Below, piece by piece: positions 1 through 7,191 of a stretch of 17,021 nt of DNA. The DNA lies in NCBI GenBank assembly GCA_033549345.1, contig JAWSUT010000044.1, forward strand, positions 1 through 17,021, read 5' to 3'. Positions within the stretch are counted from its first letter, which is position 1, and each line of letters opens with the position of its first letter. A model generated the notes under the pieces. The model saw only the letters and a program-made list of their open reading frames with translations, did not search any database and was not told the DNA's origin. The DNA is from JAWSUT01 sp033549345. GTDB lineage: Bacteria > Bacillota > Dethiobacteria > Dethiobacterales > Dethiobacteraceae. The position numbers and the translations under genes are program-made.

Positions 1-266
1 CCCTTTTTTTCATCGTCACGGGCAGCATTGGGCGTTGTTTTAATGGCCGCATTGACAGGCTGGGAAAGTTCCAGATCCAGCGCCGCCTGACGCTCGAGGC
101 GATCAATTTCCTTACCCAGATTTACAACTTCTGACTCCATCCTTTCGTAGCTTTGAGTGTCCTCAGCAGAGAGCAGGCCGCTTTCATCCCTTTTGCTGTC
201 CAGAAACGCTTTGGCGCTTTCCCACAGTTTTGCTCTTTTCTCCCGCAATTCTAAGATTTTACTCAT
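1..266 (-). CDS. HK97-type major capsid protein, N-terminal part (runs off the window)
   Basis: The reading frame starts at ATG 266 and stays open to base 1, giving the first ~88 residues (begins MSKILELREKRAKLW). GGAGG lies 9 nt upstream of the ATG. The visible part is highly charged, helical and heptad-like (repeated L/E/K, e.g. ESEVVNLGKEIDRLER). This is typical of the N-terminal delta/scaffold domain of HK97 gp5-like capsid precursors, which is removed by the prohead protease before maturation. Position directly after portal and ClpP-like protease supports the call, since portal-protease-capsid is the invariant HK97 order. The shell-forming domain is outside the window, so identity rests on the N-terminal helix and synteny. 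A separate scaffold protein is the alternative. Confidence 0.8.
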   Translation of the reverse strand, partial: MSKILELREKRAKLWESAKAFLDSKRDESGLLSAEDTQSYERMESEVVNLGKEIDRLERQAALDLELSQPVNAAIKTTPNAARDDEKK

Positions 267-283
267 GTTTAAATTCCTCCATT

Positions 284-1003
284 TTAGTATTTTAATAGGC
301 TCAGCCGCTTCTCCAGCTGGCTGATAGGGGTGCTGTCTTTTGGTTTTTCAGGTTTTGTATCTTGCTTCACCTCATGTAGGGGAAGCTTTTTCATGAGGGC
401 GTTCGTCACCGTCATTTTGTCAAACAAAAAAGCCGCGCTGGGCGGCTCTATCGCATGAGCTTCCGATTCGTACAGCACCTGGTCGGCAAACCCCAGCTCC
501 ACGGCTTTTTTGGCATTGAACCAGGTCTCGGCGTCCATCATGTGTGAGATCTTTGTCCGTGATAATCCCGTCTTTTGCTGGTAGGCGTTCATGATGCTTT
601 CTTTTACCTCCGAGAGCATGGCGATGCCGCTTTGCAGGTCGGCAACCTCACCGAACACCACCGTTGCGGGGTTATGGATCATCATCATGGCCACCGGTGA
701 CATAAGCACCTCGTCAGCGGCCATGGCGATGACCGAGGCCGCACTGATGGCGATTCCTTCAATTTTGACCGTTACTTTCCCGGGGTATTCCTTAAGCATA
801 GTGTAGATCTGACTGGCGGCAAAAACATCGCCCCCCGGAGAGTTAAGAAAAATAGTTAGGTTGCCTTGAGCTTCATCAAGCTCCGCTTTAAACTGCTTGG
901 GGGTAATGTCATCGTCAAACCAGCTCTCTTCGGCGATATATCCGTCAAGATACAGGATGCAGCCATTTTCGTTTTCCATCCAGTTCCAGAATCTTTTTTT
1001 CAA
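284..1003 (-). CDS. ClpP-like prohead (head maturation) protease
   Basis: This 239-residue serine protease of the ClpP/crotonase fold cleaves the capsid scaffold domain during head assembly. Visible motifs: NSPGGDV at residues 54-60; nucleophile region GIAISAAS with Ser87 (G-x-A-x-S-x-x-S, as in ClpP); and MMMIHNP with catalytic His110. The third catalytic acid is less certain. The Lys/Pro-rich tail after ~residue 210 is typical of phage versions. The start is TTG 1003: GGAGGG sits 7 nt upstream, just after the portal stop (1007), and no better ATG fits the conserved N-terminus. It is translated in series with the portal upstream and the capsid gene downstream (17-nt gap). Confidence 0.93.
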   Translation of the reverse strand: MKKRFWNWMENENGCILYLDGYIAEESWFDDDITPKQFKAELDEAQGNLTIFLNSPGGDVFAASQIYTMLKEYPGKVTVKIEGIAISAASVIAMAADEVLMSPVAMMMIHNPATVVFGEVADLQSGIAMLSEVKESIMNAYQQKTGLSRTKISHMMDAETWFNAKKAVELGFADQVLYESEAHAIEPPSAAFLFDKMTVTNALMKKLPLHEVKQDTKPEKPKDSTPISQLEKRLSLLKY

Positions 1004-1006
1004 CTG

Positions 1007-2239
1007 TTATCCCTCCAATCCATCAGCGTTTTCTTTGGCCCATTTTCCGGCGTTAGCAATGTCCACCATGTTCCCGTTAACTAAATAGGTGCTGCCCCCG
1101 CTTCCTTCCGGCAGCTTGTTCATGTCTTCCAGTTCCCGGATGTCGTCTGCCGAGAGCCACCCGTTTTGCCTGCCCACCGCATAGCCCTGCATCCGGCTCT
1201 GGTAGTCGCCCCGGAGTAGTCCGTTTACGTTGAATTTCACAAAGTGCTCTTTCTTTTCTGCCGGGGAAAACAGGGCTCTTTGGATGGCCTGTTCCCAGCG
1301 GATCACCCAAGGGTCCAGGGTATACATGACAAACTCCAGGGACTGCTGCTCGATATTGGAAAAGCTGGAGCGCTCCAAATCTCCCACCATATGGGGCGGC
1401 ACCCGGAAGATACGGGCGATTTCATTGAGCTGGAACTTGCGGGTTTCTAAGAACTGGGCCTGCTCCGGCGGGATGCCGATGCTCTGAAACTTCATCCCTT
1501 CTTCCAAAACGGCAATGCGGTGGGCGTTGCCGCTTCCCTGATAAACGGCGTTCCAGCTCTCCCTGATTTTTGACGGGTCTTTGACTACCCCGGGATGTTC
1601 CAAAACACCTCCGGGATTGGCCCCGTTGGCAAAGAACTTGGCCCCATATTCTTCGGTGGCGATGGCCATCCCGATAGCGTTTTTGGCCATGGCAATGGGG
1701 GAATACCCAATCAGTCCGTCAAAGCCAAGGCCGGGGATATGGAGCACTTCATCGCTCCGAAGCAGATAATTTGTGCCATCTTTGTTGTAAAGGTAGAAAA
1801 GCTCTCCTTTTTCCGTTCGCTCCACCGTCATCTTGTCCGGCATGAGCGGATAAAGGGCTATGACCTTGCCTCTGCCATCCCGGATAATCTGTGCATAGGC
1901 ATTTCCCCAAAGTAAAAGATGACCCATCAGTGTTTCCCTGAACACAAATGAAGTCATCTCGGGGTTGGGTTCGCTATGGAGCAAATAATACAGGTTGTGG
2001 TCCTGGGCTTTCTCCTTGCCTTTATCCGTATAGCGGTAGGTATGCAGCGGCAGTGAGGCGATAGCCTCGGCCAGCACTCTCACACAGGCATAAACAGCCG
2101 TTGTCTGCATGGCTGTTCTTTCATTGACCGTCTTCCCGCTGGAGGTCGTGCCAAAGAAAAAGGTGTAGGCGCTTCCCCACATACTGTTCTTAGGGCTGGT
2201 CCGTGAGCGGAATATTTTTGAAAAAAGTGGTATTCTCAT
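1007..2239 (-). CDS. phage portal protein (HK97 family)
   Basis: This is the ring-forming portal at one capsid vertex; it docks the terminase, passes DNA and connects to the tail. The ~410-residue length matches HK97-type portals. Family-typical stretches include the N-terminal AVYACVRVLAEAIASLPLH, the central VLHIPGLGFDGLIGYSPI, and the region around RKFQLNEIARIFRVPPHMVG. I chose ATG 2239 (MRIPLFSKIF): AGGAGG lies 6 nt upstream. In-frame ATGs at 2263 and 2278 have no ribosome-binding site, and 2278 falls inside a terminator hairpin. It is the first gene after the AbiE moron and its terminator, so its transcription must come through that terminator or from a promoter I cannot identify in the 25-nt gap. 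Confidence 0.93.
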   Translation of the reverse strand: MRIPLFSKIFRSRTSPKNSMWGSAYTFFFGTTSSGKTVNERTAMQTTAVYACVRVLAEAIASLPLHTYRYTDKGKEKAQDHNLYYLLHSEPNPEMTSFVFRETLMGHLLLWGNAYAQIIRDGRGKVIALYPLMPDKMTVERTEKGELFYLYNKDGTNYLLRSDEVLHIPGLGFDGLIGYSPIAMAKNAIGMAIATEEYGAKFFANGANPGGVLEHPGVVKDPSKIRESWNAVYQGSGNAHRIAVLEEGMKFQSIGIPPEQAQFLETRKFQLNEIARIFRVPPHMVGDLERSSFSNIEQQSLEFVMYTLDPWVIRWEQAIQRALFSPAEKKEHFVKFNVNGLLRGDYQSRMQGYAVGRQNGWLSADDIRELEDMNKLPEGSGGSTYLVNGNMVDIANAGKWAKENADGLEG

Positions 2240-2245
2240 AGGAAC

Positions 2246-2251
2246 CCTCCT
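2246..2251 (-). promoter_or_regulatory. Shine-Dalgarno deciding the portal start
   Basis: AGGAGG, 6 nt before ATG 2239. It argues against the two longer starts (2263, 2278), whose upstream bases fall in the terminator of the preceding AbiE unit. Confidence 0.75.
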
Positions 2252-2263
2252 GATTTTGGGCAT

Positions 2264-2289
2264 AAAAAAACCGCCCATTCTTGGAGCGG
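2264..2289 (-). terminator. rho-independent terminator after AbiEii
   Basis: On the minus strand a 6-bp stem (CCGCTC/GGGCGG, including one G-U pair) with a CAAGAAT loop is followed directly by seven T. It lies 67 nt after the AbiEii stop and just before the portal ribosome-binding site. It closes the AbiE unit as an independent transcription unit. Confidence 0.8.
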
Positions 2290-2355
2290 CTTCTATCTTA
2301 ATGTTTGCACTTTACCCGTCTGTGCCGTTATCAATTTGCCTAAAAATAACCGTAT

Positions 2356-3192
2356 TTAATCGATCAAATCCCATAGATAAAATACTGACTGTTTCACATT
2401 ATCCCAGGAAATATCCTCAGCATAACTGTATTCCCTTCGATACTTTTCCCATGACTTTGACAAAGACTCGTCAGTAAATATATCTTCTAAGATCGCGGCT
2501 GCGTCCGATAAAAGAGCTGCCGTTCCCCTTCTTTTAGCTGTTGCTTGAACCGCTTGTGTTAAAGTATTGGCGTCAATGGCTTGTCCCCGCAGTTTTAAAA
2601 GGATATGCAGATCATAAAAATCTCTCATCCTTGAGTTGGCAATGCTCCGGGACAAGATCGTTTCCAGCTTTTCGGCAATTATTGTTTCAATATTATAGGC
2701 CAGGATATCAATACTCCTATTTTCCAGCAACAAATCAAATGTGTAGACCATTTCCTTAGGCATGATGACATCACCGGCAGTGATATCAACTTTTAACGGA
2801 ATGCGAGTATTATCCATCCGGGCTTCAAGCGATACCCTAACTCCGGTGTAATCTGCTTCGTCACGTATCGTTATTGCATCTTTCAGCACAATGCTCACAC
2901 CGTCATCAATCGGCACTGACAGAATCGAATGAAAAATATCTTGAACCGTATCCAATGATAACGGATAGCTTTTTATGGTGGCATCCATATCTATGGTCGA
3001 ACGGAGGTCAATACCTACTACCGCCGCAATAAGCATACCGCCTTTAAGCACAAAGTGATCTTTAAATTCTGACAGAGATATCCTTTCAAGCAGCCTCTCC
3101 AACATGTAGTTTCTCAATAAGATTTGAGCATTAATCCCTTTTTCCTTAGCCATGTTCCGAATTAGATCTTTGAGCTGCCTGGAATTTTTCAT
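2356..3192 (-). CDS. abiEii: AbiEii-type toxin, nucleotidyltransferase (type IV toxin-antitoxin / abortive infection)
   Basis: The 278-residue protein has the AbiEii/AbiGii nucleotidyltransferase pattern. Motif I is LKGGMLI (49-55) with the acidic pair TIDMD (Asp68, Asp70). A further strand acid lies in LKVDITAGD (Asp135). AEKLETIL with Lys175 and RMRDFYDLHIL (Asp191, Asp194) form the conserved C-terminal motifs. Family members are GTP-preferring nucleotidyltransferases that halt growth when the antitoxin is lost or a phage infects, aborting infection. The start ATG 3192 overlaps the AbiEi stop by ATGA, so the pair is translationally coupled. A terminator follows (2264-2289). All motif residues are present, so it looks active. 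Whether it defends the lysogen is inference from the family. Confidence 0.93.
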   Translation of the reverse strand: MKNSRQLKDLIRNMAKEKGINAQILLRNYMLERLLERISLSEFKDHFVLKGGMLIAAVVGIDLRSTIDMDATIKSYPLSLDTVQDIFHSILSVPIDDGVSIVLKDAITIRDEADYTGVRVSLEARMDNTRIPLKVDITAGDVIMPKEMVYTFDLLLENRSIDILAYNIETIIAEKLETILSRSIANSRMRDFYDLHILLKLRGQAIDANTLTQAVQATAKRRGTAALLSDAAAILEDIFTDESLSKSWEKYRREYSYAEDISWDNVKQSVFYLWDLID

Positions 3193-3782
3193 AATAGGAT
3201 CTCCACATATTTTCTTAAAATGTTTTGGACTTCTAATTCTTGAGCATATTTCATTAGTAATGGAATGTTCTTTTCTTTGTTTCCCAAATAGCGCTTAATA
3301 GCTTCATTGAAAATTGCTACATCCATGTTGTTGCGATTTCTCACAATGTCACAAATCGTTCTCTCTCTGTTGTATGTTTTGATCTGTCTTCCATATACGG
3401 TTTTCGCTTCCGTAACGCCCATCAGATAAAGGTCTTTTTTTACTGTATAAACCCTTACTCCTTCTTTTCTTAAATGAGAAGCGTTATATCCATAGGGGAC
3501 TGTTACGGTCCCTCGGATAGGATCCCGGTCTGTCAAATCATGCAAATACAAAGCGGTTTCATGCGAATAAATAATTCTTTGGTTTTTGGCCTGCAGTCTG
3601 TACATTTCATCATCGAAGGTGTCCGGTGTTAGATAAACTCCATTTGAAACTCTTTCAAGTTTATTTTCTTTGACAAATAGTGCTAAATACTGCCTTGGAA
3701 TATTTTCTTCATCTGCATCTTTAGCCAATAACAAGCCGTCTTTCCCTTTAATTAATTCCTGCAGCCGATCTCTGTAATTCAT
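3189..3782 (-). CDS. abiEi: AbiEi-type antitoxin / transcriptional autorepressor
   Basis: The 197-residue partner of AbiEii has the family architecture. An N-terminal winged-helix region of ~65 residues (IPRQYLALFVKENKLERVSNGVYL) is followed by the AbiEi core (IIYSHETALYLHDLTDR, VTVPYGYNASHLRKEGVRVY) and a C-terminal helical part (RTICDIVRNRNNMDVAIFNEAIKRYL). In characterised AbiE systems the antitoxin counteracts the toxin without forming a stable complex (type IV) and represses its own operon by binding inverted repeats. A matching dyad covers the promoter just upstream (3805-3834). ATG 3782 is the first codon after the promoter. The gene sits between the terL stop (3897) and the portal, interrupting the packaging/head order. 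Confidence 0.93.
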   Translation of the reverse strand: MNYRDRLQELIKGKDGLLLAKDADEENIPRQYLALFVKENKLERVSNGVYLTPDTFDDEMYRLQAKNQRIIYSHETALYLHDLTDRDPIRGTVTVPYGYNASHLRKEGVRVYTVKKDLYLMGVTEAKTVYGRQIKTYNRERTICDIVRNRNNMDVAIFNEAIKRYLGNKEKNIPLLMKYAQELEVQNILRKYVEILL

Positions 3783-3804
3783 GTTATCAACCCCTTTTTA
3801 CACT

Positions 3805-3834
3805 TACGCTATAATTGTATATCATTTGAGCGTA
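3805..3834 (-). promoter_or_regulatory. candidate AbiEi operator (inverted repeat over the abiE promoter)
   Basis: Perfect half-sites TACGCT (3805-3810) and AGCGTA (3829-3834) are separated by 18 bp that contain the -10 box. Weaker symmetry continues outward (TTTTACAC versus the complement of TGTAAAGG), so each arm may span ~20 bp. Known AbiEi proteins repress through two inverted repeats at their promoter. That this dyad is the operator is inference. Confidence 0.6.
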
Positions 3835-3842
3835 TTTGTAAA
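3814..3842 (-). promoter_or_regulatory. sigma-A-type promoter of abiEi-abiEii
   Basis: Reading the minus strand: -35 TTTACA (3837-3842), exactly 17 bp spacer, -10 TACAAT (3814-3819), ~30 nt ahead of the AbiEi ATG. The spacing and hexamers are close to consensus. It gives the AbiE pair expression independent of the phage late operon. Confidence 0.7.
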
Positions 3843-3896
3843 GGGATATTCTGGCAATATTTAATACTTATTCTTCCTACTAAACCATTATATCAA

Positions 3897-6446
3897 TCAA
3901 AACAAAATAAGCCCCCTTTCATCATATACCGACTTTACTCCTGCACCTTCATTCCGTATACACCGGTCCAGGGCCATGATTAAAGCTACTGCACCATCAA
4001 TCCTCTCAGTAGATTTTTCCTTATCCGGCTTGATATTCCCTGCCGGGTCAGTTCTAACATAAATGTTGTCCATCATCCAGCTTAGAACGGGCTGGCCGCC
4101 ATGAGCGATTTTCCCCTCCAAAGCCAGCTTCATCAATTCTTTGGTTGGAGGACTCATGTCTTTAAAACCCTGGCCGAAGGGAACCACCGTAAAGCCAAGT
4201 CTTTCTAAATTCTGGGTCATCTGCACCGCTCCCCAGCGGTCAAAGGCGATTTCCTTGATATTGTAAAGGGCCCCCAACTCCTCAATGAAAGCCTCAATAA
4301 AGCCGTAATGGATGACATTGCCTTCGGTGGTTAGCAAGTGTCCCTGCTGCTTCCAGATATCATAAGGCACGTGATCCCGGCGCACCCGCAGGTCCAAAGT
4401 CTCCTCCGGTAGCCAGAAGTAAGGGAGCACATAATATTTGTCATCCTCATCAATCGGCGGAAACACCAATACTAAGGCAGTAATGTCTGTGGTGCTGGAT
4501 AAATCCAGACCGCCAAAGCAAAGCCTCCCCTTTAGCTTCTCCGGTTCTACGGGGTGAGCACACTTTTCCCAGGTCTCCATGGGCATCCAGCGGACCGCTT
4601 GCTTGACCCACTGGTTGAGCCGCAGCTGCCTGAATAAGTTCTCTTCCGCCGGATTCTCCCTGGCACTGTGAAATGCAGCCCGTACCTTTTCAATATCAAT
4701 GGTATGGCCCAGAGAAGGATTGGCCTTATACCAGTTCTTTTCATCGCTCCAATCGTCCCCTTCCTCGATGCCATAGATTACCGGGTAAAAGGTAGGGTCG
4801 TGCTTCTTGCCCCGTAAGATATCCTCTGCTTTCTGATGTACTTCATAACAGATCGAATTACGATCGGTTCCGGCCGTGGTGATAAGAAAAAACAAGGGCT
4901 GCTTTCTGGCATCACCGGAGCCTTTGGTCATAACATCGTAAAGCTTGCGGTTAGGCTGGGTATGCAGCTCATCAAAGATTACCCCGTGAACATTGTAACC
5001 GTGCTTGGTATAGGATTCCGCCGAGAGCACCTGGTAGAAACTGCCCAGGGGCATATAGACCAGTCTTTTTTGCGAAAGGACCGGCTTGATCCGTCGCTTT
5101 AAAGCCGGACATTGCTCTACCATCTCTACAGCCACATCAAAAACTATGGAGGCGTTCTGCCGGTCGGCAGCACAGCCGTAAACCTCGGCGCCCCATTCGC
5201 TATCGGCACAGGTCAGGTAAAGAGCCACCGCCGCGGCCAGCTCACTATTGTGGGTGGGCACCATGGATTTGCCCGCCAAATAAAGCCTGGAAGGGCTGTC
5301 TACCTGGATGCATTTCATTTCATGCCGCCCGGTCTTTTCGATCCCCTGAATGTAGTGAAAATGGGACCTGCTACCTCGATCCCTCTTTTTTGCCCGCTTA
5401 AGCTTTCTGTCCAGTGCGGATACCTGAAAGTCCGTAAAAGCAGTAAAGTGGATTACATAGAGTGTCTCCCCCGTTTCTATGCCTTGCCGGGTGGATGGGG
5501 TCGTTGTGAGCGTATTTTTGATCCCCAGCGACCACAGCAGGTCCTGTATATCGGCCGCCAGCCGAGGCAGGATGGTAACATAGGTGCTTTGGCTTCTAAC
5601 GCCTCCGACACAGCCATCGGAATCCATCAGCCCCATAAGCAGCCGTTTTCTCTGCTCCCGGGAGGCCCGTAAGTACTCCACAGGAATACGTTTGTTCCGG
5701 TAGCTGTCCACCAAAACTGAGTTCAGTTCGCGGTACCGTATAATATCGCTATACCCTGCCTGCTGAAAACTGCTTTGGGCTTGGTAGGGTATGTTTGCTT
5801 TGACAACGCCTACATCATCTCGCATCACCGTTATTTCAGGCTTTGTCGCGTTTCCATTCCCGATCCAGTAGCCGAATAAATAGGGATCTAACGGCAGCTC
5901 TTTCGCAGGTAAAAAAATAGCATCCGCTACTGGGATGCGAAAAAGGGCTCTGTTGTCAATGTTGCGGGCCTGAAGCTGTTTATGGTACATCTGTTCAGTT
6001 GTCAGCAGTTTTTCCCGTTTCCCGTTATTGGTGACCTGTACCCGCCATAGGTGCCTGGCCCCGGCAACAATGGTGCTGCCATCTCTGAAGGTCAGGCGGT
6101 AGGCCTGTTCCCTATCGTCCACAGGGCTGGTAGCTACAACCTGGCAAGGCTTTCCTTTTTCATCAAAGACCCGATCCCCTGTTTTAAGTGCCCCCATAGT
6201 AGTCCAGCCGCCCGGCGTCGGGATAGGCGTGTCTAAGGCCAGCTGTTTGCCGTTTTTCTTTGGTACCTCTACAAAGGCCGTATTGTACTGCCGGTACCCG
6301 TCTGCTTTCACAGTGCCAAAAATATCCCGGATGAGCCTTTCCTGCCAGGGCAGCAAATCAAAAGGCACCCCATGCCAGACCCCTTTGGTATGATTAAGCT
6401 GCTGGATAAACCGGACTGCCCTGTCTGCCTTGGACTCATCAAACAT
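3897..6446 (-). CDS. phage terminase large subunit (TerL) precursor interrupted by an intein
   Basis: The 849-residue precursor would become a ~516-residue terminase after removal of the 333-residue intein (68-400), the normal size for the HK97/P27-partner class. TerL is the ATP-driven packaging motor and headful/cos nuclease. Walker A VPKKNGK (61-67) is continued after the intein by SELAAAVALYL (401 on). Walker B is VIFDELH (Asp492-Glu493). An ATPase coupling motif resembles LITTAGT (521-527). The nuclease acids are GGLDLSSTTD (Asp648), AFDRWGA (Asp736) and RIDGAVA (Asp817). ATG 6446 follows the TerS stop (6447-6449) without a gap. All catalytic residues are intact, but the P-loop is only reconstituted by splicing, so splicing should be obligatory for packaging. 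Confidence 0.96.
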   Translation of the reverse strand: MFDESKADRAVRFIQQLNHTKGVWHGVPFDLLPWQERLIRDIFGTVKADGYRQYNTAFVEVPKKNGKQLALDTPIPTPGGWTTMGALKTGDRVFDEKGKPCQVVATSPVDDREQAYRLTFRDGSTIVAGARHLWRVQVTNNGKREKLLTTEQMYHKQLQARNIDNRALFRIPVADAIFLPAKELPLDPYLFGYWIGNGNATKPEITVMRDDVGVVKANIPYQAQSSFQQAGYSDIIRYRELNSVLVDSYRNKRIPVEYLRASREQRKRLLMGLMDSDGCVGGVRSQSTYVTILPRLAADIQDLLWSLGIKNTLTTTPSTRQGIETGETLYVIHFTAFTDFQVSALDRKLKRAKKRDRGSRSHFHYIQGIEKTGRHEMKCIQVDSPSRLYLAGKSMVPTHNSELAAAVALYLTCADSEWGAEVYGCAADRQNASIVFDVAVEMVEQCPALKRRIKPVLSQKRLVYMPLGSFYQVLSAESYTKHGYNVHGVIFDELHTQPNRKLYDVMTKGSGDARKQPLFFLITTAGTDRNSICYEVHQKAEDILRGKKHDPTFYPVIYGIEEGDDWSDEKNWYKANPSLGHTIDIEKVRAAFHSARENPAEENLFRQLRLNQWVKQAVRWMPMETWEKCAHPVEPEKLKGRLCFGGLDLSSTTDITALVLVFPPIDEDDKYYVLPYFWLPEETLDLRVRRDHVPYDIWKQQGHLLTTEGNVIHYGFIEAFIEELGALYNIKEIAFDRWGAVQMTQNLERLGFTVVPFGQGFKDMSPPTKELMKLALEGKIAHGGQPVLSWMMDNIYVRTDPAGNIKPDKEKSTERIDGAVALIMALDRCIRNEGAGVKSVYDERGLILF
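5247..6245 (-). other. intein in TerL with class 3 (W-C-T) signature and degenerate LAGLIDADG endonuclease
   Basis: The intein runs from Gln68 (block A: QLALDTPIPTPGGWTTMGAL) to Asn400 (block G: VPTHN), and Ser401 is the +1 residue. There is no Cys/Ser/Ala at position 1. Instead it carries the class 3 triplet: Trp134 two residues after the block B His132 (GARHLW), Cys379 at block F position 4 (MKCIQV), and Thr398 at block G position 5. In class 3 inteins the block F Cys attacks the N-terminal splice junction directly. The middle carries a two-motif LAGLIDADG (DOD) homing endonuclease: LFGYWIGNGNA (190-200), where the usual motif-1 Asp is Asn197, and LLMGLMDSDGC (269-279), where Asp275 and Asp277 are present. 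The insertion point is directly after the Lys of the Walker A motif. Boundaries follow from the uninterrupted terminase consensus GKS. Confidence 0.93.
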
Positions 6447-6920
6447 CTATTTCATCACCCGTAAAAGTTCGTCCATAGGATCCCCTGTTTCTCCAGCCTC
6501 GGCATCTATCTGGATGCGGGTCCGTGCTGCCGGGGTCAGACCGAATTCGCTGCAGAAGTCCTTCATAACTTTTAAGTAAGTCTGGGCGATGGATACCTGG
6601 GGCACCTGCTGGATATAGCCGGAAGGGGTTTTGAAGATGGTGCCGTGCTTGGTTAAAAACTCCTCCGCTTCTTTCCAGCGGGCATAAGCCTGGCAGTACC
6701 CGGCAAAGGCAGCGCCGTCCACTTGGGTCAGCACCCCCATAGTTTCCAGGGTCTTGCTCATCCGTTTCCATTCTTTTTTCGCCTCCGGCTCCAGCCATGA
6801 CGGGCACCGGGGCGCTTTCTTTTCCGGTTTTGGCTCTTTTGCATTTAAGGGGCGTTTGCCGGGATTGCCTTCCAATAGTTTCAGGGCGGTAGGTTTGGGT
6901 TTTCTCCCCCGTGTCGCCAT
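6447..6920 (-). CDS. phage terminase small subunit, P27 family
   Basis: This 157-residue protein recognises the packaging site and hands DNA to TerL. The N-terminus MATRGRKPKPTALKLLEGN followed by GKRPLNAKEPKP is the P27 family signature. The rest is helical, with the typical PSWLEPEAKKEWKRM and LTQVDGAAFAGYCQAYARWKEAE regions and the C-terminal GLTPAARTRIQ segment. The start is ATG 6920, with GGGAGG 8 nt upstream. A longer frame from GTG 6929 would begin on top of that ribosome-binding site. It is followed immediately by terL. A terminator (6938-6958) separates it from the upstream small genes. Confidence 0.95.
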   Translation of the reverse strand: MATRGRKPKPTALKLLEGNPGKRPLNAKEPKPEKKAPRCPSWLEPEAKKEWKRMSKTLETMGVLTQVDGAAFAGYCQAYARWKEAEEFLTKHGTIFKTPSGYIQQVPQVSIAQTYLKVMKDFCSEFGLTPAARTRIQIDAEAGETGDPMDELLRVMK

Positions 6921-6937
6921 CGCTTTCACCTCCCAAT

Positions 6938-6958
6938 AAAAAAAAGAGCCGACGCTCT
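6938..6958 (-). terminator. intrinsic terminator just upstream of terS
   Basis: On the minus strand the hairpin AGAGC-GTCG-GCTCT is followed by a run of T (A-run 6938-6944 on the plus strand). It ends 18 nt before the terS ATG, so terS/terL transcription must read through, be antiterminated, or start elsewhere. An upstream AAGAGC (6970-6975) could pair alternatively with GCTCTT, a possible attenuation switch (inference). Confidence 0.7.
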
Positions 6959-6991
6959 CAGCCCTTTTTGCTCTTGGTATATTTTGCTTGT

Positions 6992-7183
6992 TTATTCGGC
7001 GTATTCGTAACCGTGCCGGTGCAAAAGCTCCGCCTGGCCCAGGGGCAGCACCCAGTAGCGGCCGTCATCCCCCAGCAAGATCCCGCTGCTCTTGATGGCG
7101 CGGTTTGCATAATTTCTGGCCAGTCGCAAGTGTGTGAATTTGCCGGCTCTCCTGATAATCCCTTCGATTCTGGTCTCCTTCAT
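6992..7183 (-). CDS. small phage protein of unknown function (63 aa)
   Basis: The protein is basic at its N-terminus (MKETRIEGIIRRAGKF) and ends GRYWVLPLGQAELLHRHGYEYAE. I recognise the general style (a short protein with a GRYWV..P..A..L...GYEYA ending) from clostridial prophage early/middle regions but no function. ATG 7183 has GGGAGG 8 nt upstream, and that ribosome-binding site is part of conserved leader copy A. It precedes a terminator and terS. It is real by ribosome-binding site, codon use and leader. Confidence 0.75.
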   Translation of the reverse strand: MKETRIEGIIRRAGKFTHLRLARNYANRAIKSSGILLGDDGRYWVLPLGQAELLHRHGYEYAE

Positions 7184-7191
7184 CTTCGCAT

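Noticed and set aside
2240..2278. Longer portal starting at ATG 2278 or 2263
   Set aside because: Both lie in or next to the terminator hairpin without a ribosome-binding site; ATG 2239 has AGGAGG at 6 nt.
5112..5672. 186-codon open frame on the plus strand
   Set aside because: It lies entirely opposite the terL/intein gene, has no ribosome-binding site and no recognisable domain; it is a shadow of a GC-balanced coding strand.
6921..6929. Longer TerS starting at GTG 6929
   Set aside because: The GTG abuts GGGAG with no spacing, whereas ATG 6920 has ideal 8-nt spacing and begins the conserved MATRGRKPKP.
6439..6936. 165-codon minus-strand frame overlapping the small terminase
   Set aside because: Out of frame with the well-conserved P27 TerS and rich in Arg/Gly/Pro like a frame shadow; TerS explains the region fully.
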